From: Marinobacterium_A aestuariivivens
Lineage (GTDB): Bacteria; Pseudomonadota; Gammaproteobacteria; Pseudomonadales; Balneatricaceae
DNA: 64,000 nt
Assembly (NCBI RefSeq): GCF_042661465.1
Contig: NZ_JBHSWE010000001.1
Location: 3,224,001-3,288,000, forward strand
Reading direction: 5' to 3'
A program made the position numbers and the translations under genes. This document shows positions 58,675-64,000 of the stretch, piece by piece. Numbering within the stretch: the first letter of the stretch is position 1; every line of letters starts with the position of its first letter. Below the pieces are notes generated by a model, which saw nothing but the letters and a program-made list of their open reading frames with translations, had not been told where the DNA came from and did not search any database.

Positions 58675-59098
58675 TACCCCCGCATATCGGTGCGGTGCAT
58701 CTCCAGGCCATGCTGCTGGCACAGGCGCCAGTTGTGGCGGCTGGCTTCGAGCAGGTCCGGCTGCTGTACCACGATCTCGACGATGCGCTGGAATGCCAGC
58801 GCAGCGGGGGCAGTTCGAGGCCGAGATTGACGTAGACGTCGCGGTGTTCAGGCAACTGGTCGCCCCAGCCGATGGTGATCGGCGCGTCCGGAGCCTTGCC
58901 CTCCAGGACGTGTGGCACGAAGCTGTCCGGGCGCCAGGACCAGAGCTGGTCGTCGAGGCGGCCGGCGCGGATCTCGTCGGGGACATGCACGAAGACCCTG
59001 AGCCCCAGCCCCAGGATCTTTTCGCTCAGACGGCAGAGAAACTGCTGGCGGCTGTCCTCGTCGGCGGCCGCCAGGATATAGAAGTCCGTCCGACTCAA
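58674..59098 (-). CDS. holC: DNA polymerase III chi subunit
   Basis: Clamp-loader-associated subunit that binds single-stranded DNA-binding protein. Start is TTG at 59098, overlapping the pepA stop (TTGA), giving MSRTDFYILAAADEDSR. The middle has CRLSEKILGLGLRVFVHV and the family-typical SFVPHVL. The G5 run at 58806-58810 (plus strand) lacks one base; corrected, LELPPAALAFQRIVEIV follows and the protein is 141 residues. Co-transcribed with pepA. Confidence 0.88.
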
Positions 59099-60601
59099 TG
59101 GGCGTGCTCGCTCTCTTCGACCTGGTCCAGCAGGTACTGGCTCAGCAGCGGTACGCAGCGACCCGAGGCGCCTTTTTCCTTGCCCTTGTTGTTCCAGGCC
59201 ACGCCGGCGATATCCAGGTGTGCCCAGCGATACTTCCTGGTAAAGCGCGACAGGAAGCAGGCGGCGGTGATGGTGCCAGCCGGTGGGCCGCCGATATTGG
59301 CGATATCGGCGAAGTTCGAGTCCAGCTGCTCCTGGTACTCGTCCCAGAGCGGCAGACGCCAGGCGCGGTCCGAGGCGAATTCGCCGGCCTGCAGCAGTTC
59401 GTCGGCGAGGGCATCGTCGTTGGCCAGCAGGCCCGAGGCGTGGTTGCCCAGGGCGACGATGCAGGCACCGGTCAGGGTGGCGATATCGACGATGGTCTTC
59501 GGCTTGAAGCGTTCGGCGTAGGTCAGGGCGTCGCAGAGCACCAGGCGGCCTTCGGCATCGGTGTTCAGCACTTCGACGGTCTGGCCGGACATCGTCGTGA
59601 TGATGTCGCCCGGCTTGGTGGCACGACCGCTGGGCATGTTCTCGGCGGCGGCGATGATGCCGACGACATTGATCGGTAGTGCCATCTCGGCCACGGCATT
59701 GAGGGCGCCGAGTACGCTCGCGGCACCGCACATGTCGAATTTCATCTCGTCCATCGCGGCGCCGGGCTTGAGGCTGATGCCGCCGGTATCGAAGGTGATG
59801 CCCTTGCCGACCAGCACGTAGGGCTGGTCGTCGGCTTTCGCTGCCGCGGTACTCCATGACGATCAGCTTCGACGGCTGGTCGCTGCCATGGCCGACCGAG
59901 AGCAGCGAGTGCATGCCGAGCTTTTCCATCTCGGCCTCGTCCAGCACCTGGGTACTGATGCTGTCGTACTCGTCGCCAAGGCGGACCGCCTGCTGGGCGA
60001 GATAGGTCGGGGTGCAGATGTTGCCCGGCAGGTTGCCGACATCGCGTGCGACCGAGACGCCGTTGGCGATGGCGACACCGTCGACCAGGGCGTGCTCGCC
60101 GATCTCGACATCGTCTTCCGGCAGCAGAACGTGGATGTGGGCCAGCTGCAGCGGGTCGGCTTTCTTGCTCTTGGTCTCGTCGTACTGATACAGCTCGGCG
60201 GTACCCCATTCGACCAGCTGGCGCGTCTGGCGGTAGAGGTCGTCCTGTGCGGTACAGGGCACATCCAGCGCGAACAGTGCACTGCCGGCGCGAATGCCCT
60301 TGATGGTGGCGAACGCCGCCTTGATCACCTTGCGGTAGTTGCGGTCGTTGCGGTCATCGGCCTTGCCGAGGCCCAGTAGCAGCACCCGCTTGGCTGCGAC
60401 GTTGGGGATTCGGTGCAGCAGCAGGCTCTCGGCGACCTTGCCCTGAATATCGCCGCCGCCGAGGATGTCGGACAGGTAGCCGTTGCTGGCGCTGTCCAGG
60501 GTGCGCGCAGCGGGTGTCAGGGCGCCGTCGGCCTCGATGCCGACGATCAGCAATTCCGTTTCCAGCGCTTCGATGGCGCCGCTTACTATCTCGAAATCCA
60601 T
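59095..60601 (-). CDS. pepA: Leucyl aminopeptidase (cytosol aminopeptidase)
   Basis: M17 metallopeptidase removing N-terminal residues; E. coli PepA also binds DNA in Xer recombination. The metal-site motifs are VLVGKGITFDTGGISLKP near residue 260 and VEVLNTDAEGRLVLCDAL near 335. The T3 run at 59836-59838 (plus strand) is probably two bases short; restored, EYRGSEKADDQPYVLVG is continuous and the total is 502 residues, as in the family. It diverges from lptF across 248 bases. Confidence 0.92.
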
Positions 60602-60849
60602 GATAGCTCCGTACAAGACTTTAAAAGCAGATTTAGGGATAATGCCGCATCCCGAGTGCAATGCACTATAAACTATTCGGGAGCCTCTGAATAAGTCCCG
60701 GTGACCTCGCCGCCCCGGGCCTTTTGTCGTGCAGGCTCCAAATACAGAATCAGGAAATCGCTGACGTTCATGACAGCGGTGGCCGGCGGTAACGAGACCC
60801 CCGGCCCCGGGACGCTTTCACGGATTCCAAACCGACAGGGTAGTGCGAC

Positions 60850-61958
60850 TTGATCGTTTTTCGATACCTGACCCGCGAGGTACTGACCAGCACGGCCGCC
60901 GTCAGCGGTATTCTGCTGATGATCATCGTCAGCGGGCGTTTTATCAAATACCTCGGCGATGCCGCCGCCGGCAAACTGGCGCCGGAGCTGCTGACGCAGA
61001 TGCTGCTGTTTCGCCTGCCGGGCTTTCTCGAGCTGATTCTGCCGCTCGGCCTTTTCCTCGGCATACTGCTGTCCTTCGGCCGACTCTATCTCGAGAGCGA
61101 AATGGTGGTCCTGCGTGCCTGCGGCGTCAGTCACAGGCGGCTGGTGCTCTATGCCCTGGGGCCTGCGCTCTTCGTCGCGCTGCTGGTCGGGTTTCTCGGG
61201 CTTTACCTGTCGCCCCTGGGCGCCGCGATGACCGACCGCGTCTATGAGCGCCAGGACAGTATCAGCGAGTTCGACACCCTGGTGCCGGGACGCTTCCAGC
61301 CGCTGCCGGGCGGCAACCGGGTCTCCTATACCGAAGGTCAGGCCGGCGACTCGGGCGGCCTCGAGAAGCTGTTCATCTCCGACAGCACCGGGGGCGGCCG
61401 TCCGGTGGTGGTGCTGGCCGATCGCGGCTACCGTTATGACAACGCCAATCGCAACCGCTACCTGGTGCTGCAGGACGGCGTCCGTTACGAGGGCATACCC
61501 GGCGAGGCCGACTACCGTCGAATCGATTACCGCGAGTACGGCGTGCGCCTGCCGGAGCCGAGCGGCGACAGCCGTCGCGACAAGCTCGAGTCGATGGCGA
61601 CCCTGGCGTTGCTGGACGACGCGCGACCCGGCGCCGGGCGCAGCTTCACTGGCGACTGTCGCTGCCGGTACTGGCGCTGGTGGTGGCGCTGATCGCGGTG
61701 CCGATGAGCCGTACCAATCCGCGGCAGGGGCGTTTCGCCAAGCTGATTCCGTCCATCCTGCTGTATCTGCTCTACCTGACCCTGCTGGGGGCCGCGCGCA
61801 GTGGTGTCGAGGACGCCGAGACGCCGGTGGCGGCCCTCTGGCTGGTGCATGGCCTCTTCCTGGCGCTGGCACTGAATCTGATATTTGCAGAACGTTTCTG
61901 GGAGCAGCTCTACCATCGTCTGCCGTCCCTGCGCCGACTCAAGGGGAAGCATTCATGA
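60850..61958 (+). CDS. lptF: LPS export permease LptF
   Basis: One of the two permeases of the LptB2FG complex that extracts lipopolysaccharide from the inner membrane. Six segments in two groups flank a periplasmic jellyroll domain (about 125-240). The N-terminus VFRYLTREVLTSTAAVSGIL and FGRLYLESEMVVLRACGVS are typical. TTG at 60850 is the start. One base is missing near 61633-61638; corrected length is 369 residues, with QLHWRLSLPVLALVVALIAV after it. It overlaps lptG by four bases. Confidence 0.93.
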
Positions 61959-63016
61959 CCCGGCTCGATCTCTATATTGCCAGGCATGTGCTGGGCGCGA
62001 TCCTGGTGGTCATGCTGATCGTGGTCGGGCTCGACCTGCTGTTCTCGCTGGTGGACGAGCTCGATTCGCTGAATGACCGATACGACATGCTGGAAGCGCT
62101 GATTTATCTGGGCATGACGGCGCCGCGCCGCATCTACGAGTTTCTGCCGCTGAGCTGCCTGGTCGGCTGCCTGATCGGTCTGGGGATGCTCGCATCCCAT
62201 AGCGAACTGACCGTGATGCGGGCCGCCGGCGTTTCGACCGGGCGTATCGTGGCGGCCGTGATGAAGCCGGTGCTGGTACTGGTGGTTGGCGCGCTGCTGC
62301 TGGGCGAGTACGTAGTGCCCCATACCGAGCAGATCGCCCAGAGCCGGCGTGCGCTGGTGCAGTCCGGCGGCGAGGCCCTGAAATCGCGCCATGGCGTCTG
62401 GCATCGCGAGGGGGACGCCTTTATCCATATCAACGCGGTGCAGCCGGACGGCATCATTTTCGGTGTCACCCGCTATCGCATCGACGGTGACCGGGATCTG
62501 ACATCGGCGAGCTATGCCCGGCGTGGCGAGTACCGTAACGGTGCCTGGCAGCTGGAAGAGGTGCGCGAGACGCTGTTCCACGGCGACCGCACCGAAGTGG
62601 TTACCCGTGACGGCGAGGTCTGGCAGTCGGGTCTTACGCCGACGCTGCTATCGGTCATCGTGGTCGAGCCGGTGGACCTGTCGATCACCGGCCTGCGGGC
62701 CTTTTCTGCCTATCTGGCGGAGCAGGGACTCAGCAGTGTCGATTACGAGCTGGCCTTCTGGAACAAGCTGCTGCAGCCGCTTGGCATCCTGGCACTGGTG
62801 CTGATCGGCATCTCGTTCATATTCGGGCCATTGCGCAGCGTGACCGTGGGACAGCGCCTGATCGTCGGCATCATGGTCGGACTGGTGTTCAAGTTCGCCC
62901 AGGACATGCTGGGCCCGGCCAGCAGCGTTTACGGTTTCACGCCGCTGCTGGCGGTGCTGCTACCGATCCTGGTGTGCCTGGCGGTCGGTGCCTGGATGCT
63001 GAAAAGAGCGAAGTAG
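61955..63016 (+). CDS. lptG: LPS export permease LptG
   Basis: Second permease of the LptB2FG complex, 353 residues: LDLYIARHVLGAILVVMLIV at the N-terminus, ELTVMRAAGVSTGRIVAAV near residue 88, a periplasmic domain and three C-terminal segments with FGPLRSVTVGQRLIVGI near 290. The frame is intact. Translationally coupled to lptF. Confidence 0.95.
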   Translation: MTRLDLYIARHVLGAILVVMLIVVGLDLLFSLVDELDSLNDRYDMLEALIYLGMTAPRRIYEFLPLSCLVGCLIGLGMLASHSELTVMRAAGVSTGRIVAAVMKPVLVLVVGALLLGEYVVPHTEQIAQSRRALVQSGGEALKSRHGVWHREGDAFIHINAVQPDGIIFGVTRYRIDGDRDLTSASYARRGEYRNGAWQLEEVRETLFHGDRTEVVTRDGEVWQSGLTPTLLSVIVVEPVDLSITGLRAFSAYLAEQGLSSVDYELAFWNKLLQPLGILALVLIGISFIFGPLRSVTVGQRLIVGIMVGLVFKFAQDMLGPASSVYGFTPLLAVLLPILVCLAVGAWMLKRAK

Positions 63017-63146
63017 GGTGGTAATGAGCGAAGCGAATTCCACCGGTGGGGGCGGACACGCTCTGCAGCCTGTTTCGATTGGCCTCGCCGGTGCCTGATG
63101 TCTTCGGTGGAATTCGCACCTTCGGTGCTCATTCCACCTTACGGCT
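63013..63146. repeat. Two palindromic repeats after lptG
   Basis: 63013-63043 (GTAGGGTGGTAATGAGCG ... GAATTCCACC) and 63107-63146 (GGTGGAATTCGC ... CATTCCACCTTACG) are inverted relative to each other, so the pair could fold into a large hairpin between the convergent lptG and RDD genes. Confidence 0.65.
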
Positions 63147-63591
63147 TTTTCTTCTCGAGCTGCACGACCCGGGTATCGGAGAGCCGGTCGCCCCAACTGA
63201 GTTTTTCGTCGCCGATCAGGATCCAGAAGTAGCCGAGGCCGCACAGCAGCAGCGACGGGATCGCAACCATGTAGCGGGTCAGCGCCTGGGTCCAGTTGAT
63301 ATGGCCGCCGGCGACGGTCTGCACCCGCAGCTGCCAGGCCAGCATCCCCAGCGTCTGGCCGGAACGGGTCCAGAAGTAGGCGAAGAACAGGTAGGTGGCG
63401 ACGAAGAGTACCGTGCGCCACAGCGGGCCATCGACCGCCTCGCCGCCGTTGAGCGTCACGGCGATGGCACCGAGCACCATCCAGAGCGCAATGACGAGCA
63501 GAGTGTCGTACAGCATCGCCAGCAGTCGGCGTGCAAGACTTGCCGGTCGCAGTACGCGCGGGCTCTCGGGGTAGGGAATATGCATAGTCAC
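63139..63591 (-). CDS. RDD-family membrane protein
   Basis: A 150-residue protein with three membrane segments and RDD-domain signatures: ASLARRLLAMLYDTLLV near residue 17 (R and D), TRSGQTLGMLAWQLRV near 75. The function is unknown; some RDD proteins exchange ions. Its place next to lptG is common in related genomes. The frame is intact. Confidence 0.85.
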   Translation of the reverse strand: MTMHIPYPESPRVLRPASLARRLLAMLYDTLLVIALWMVLGAIAVTLNGGEAVDGPLWRTVLFVATYLFFAYFWTRSGQTLGMLAWQLRVQTVAGGHINWTQALTRYMVAIPSLLLCGLGYFWILIGDEKLSWGDRLSDTRVVQLEKKKP

Positions 63592-63597
63592 GTCATG

Positions 63598-63663
63598 AGT
63601 TAACAGAAAACAGTCAACAGCAGGGAGGTCTCAGAGTACGACCCTCACTGTCTTCTGTTAACT
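63598..63663. repeat. Inverted repeat with 17-base arms
   Basis: AGTTAACAGAAAACAGT (63598-63614) pairs with ACTGTCTTCTGTTAACT (63647-63663) with one mismatch, between the RDD and Sel1 genes. It could act as a hairpin after the Sel1 gene; there is no U-tract. Confidence 0.6.
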
Positions 63664-63678
63664 GTCCTCTGTCTCCTC

Positions 63679-64000
63679 TTACTTGAACGGCTTGACGTAC
63701 TTCTCGAGGTATTCGGAGGCCAGGGCTTGCGCGGCTTTGGTCTGATCCGGGTCGAGCTTCATCAGCAGGCGCTTTTCGATTGCCGAGGCGGTGGCGTTCC
63801 CCAGCTGAGCCGAGTTGTGCATCCAGGCGTAGGCGATGACATTGGTATCGGCGCTGGTGTCGCGGCCATGATCGTTGGAGTAGAGCGTGCCGAGGAAGAA
63901 CATGGCGTCCATGTGGCCTTGTTCGGCAGCCCGGCGGTACCAGCGCTCGGCTTCCTCGAAATTCTGCTCGACCCCGGTACCGAAGTTGTAGCAACGGCCG
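63679..64000 (-). CDS. Sel1-repeat protein, C-terminal part (5' end outside window)
   Basis: Open from the right edge to the stop at 63679, about 106 codons. The visible part has two Sel1-like repeats: GTGVEQNFEEAERWYRRAAEQG followed after a few residues by a degenerate one containing NVIAYAWMHNSAQLGN, then a helical tail. Sel1 repeats mediate protein-protein contacts. Length and signal peptide cannot be judged here. Confidence 0.8.
   Translation of the reverse strand, partial: GRCYNFGTGVEQNFEEAERWYRRAAEQGHMDAMFFLGTLYSNDHGRDTSADTNVIAYAWMHNSAQLGNATASAIEKRLLMKLDPDQTKAAQALASEYLEKYVKPFK

Overview
The window is a GC-rich chromosomal segment of a gammaproteobacterium. Support comes from the divergent lptFG / pepA-holC arrangement, valS on the same strand as holC, YbiT, RarD, an MlaEFD-type transporter and DNA polymerase III chi. 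The order cannot be fixed from this sequence; a Chromatiales- or Pseudomonas-like lineage is my inference. Many genes carry single-base losses in short homopolymers (at least 22 places, in 18 genes). Each is repaired by adding one base (two in three cases), so the sequence looks like an under-polished long-read or metagenome assembly. I therefore annotate these as intact genes with a probable sequence error, not as pseudogenes.

Layout. 1-3.5 kb: start of a malonate decarboxylase operon (mdcA, mdcB leaving the left edge) with a divergent LysR regulator. 3.9-6.8 kb: ybiT convergent with argD; upstream of argD lies a possible attenuator with an arginine-rich leader peptide. 7.2-11.7 kb: single enzymes (catalase-like peroxidase, HD hydrolase, transglutaminase-like protein, NYN-LOTUS protein with a duplicated tail, fluoroacetate-dehalogenase-like hydrolase). 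11.9-16.8 kb: signalling genes, namely a dCache chemoreceptor and a four-gene operon (soluble chemoreceptor with zinc-binding domain, HHE-like four-helix protein, EAL domain protein, small protein). 17.4-20 kb: CHRD protein and acetoacetyl-CoA synthetase. 20.1-22.6 kb: a LigD-type DNA repair system encoded as three overlapping genes. 22.8-26 kb: nhaA, a small membrane protein and a membrane-anchored C13 peptidase.

26-37 kb is a catabolic island: a divergent LysR regulator, acyl-CoA dehydrogenase, class III CoA-transferase, TAXI-TRAP transporter (two genes), enoyl-CoA hydratase, 3-hydroxyacyl-CoA dehydrogenase and thiolase. Together they form an uptake, activation and beta-oxidation route for an unidentified carboxylate. 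37-41.6 kb: transporters, a WYL regulator with a GST, DCC and DUF2784 proteins. 41.8-43.7 kb: a uracil/xanthine permease behind a long, highly structured leader. 43.9-49.3 kb: rarD, a stand-alone trpB-like gene and valS.

49.5-58.5 kb separates valS from holC-pepA, which are neighbours in E. coli and Pseudomonas. It holds an indoleamine-dioxygenase-like gene, a MacA/MacB-like efflux set on the minus strand (adaptor, ATPase, two FtsX-type permeases) and, on the plus strand between the two permeases, an MCE lipid-transport operon. 58.7-64 kb returns to core genes: holC, pepA, lptF, lptG, an RDD membrane protein and a Sel1-repeat protein cut by the right edge. Several families of short palindromic and heptameric repeats sit between genes throughout.
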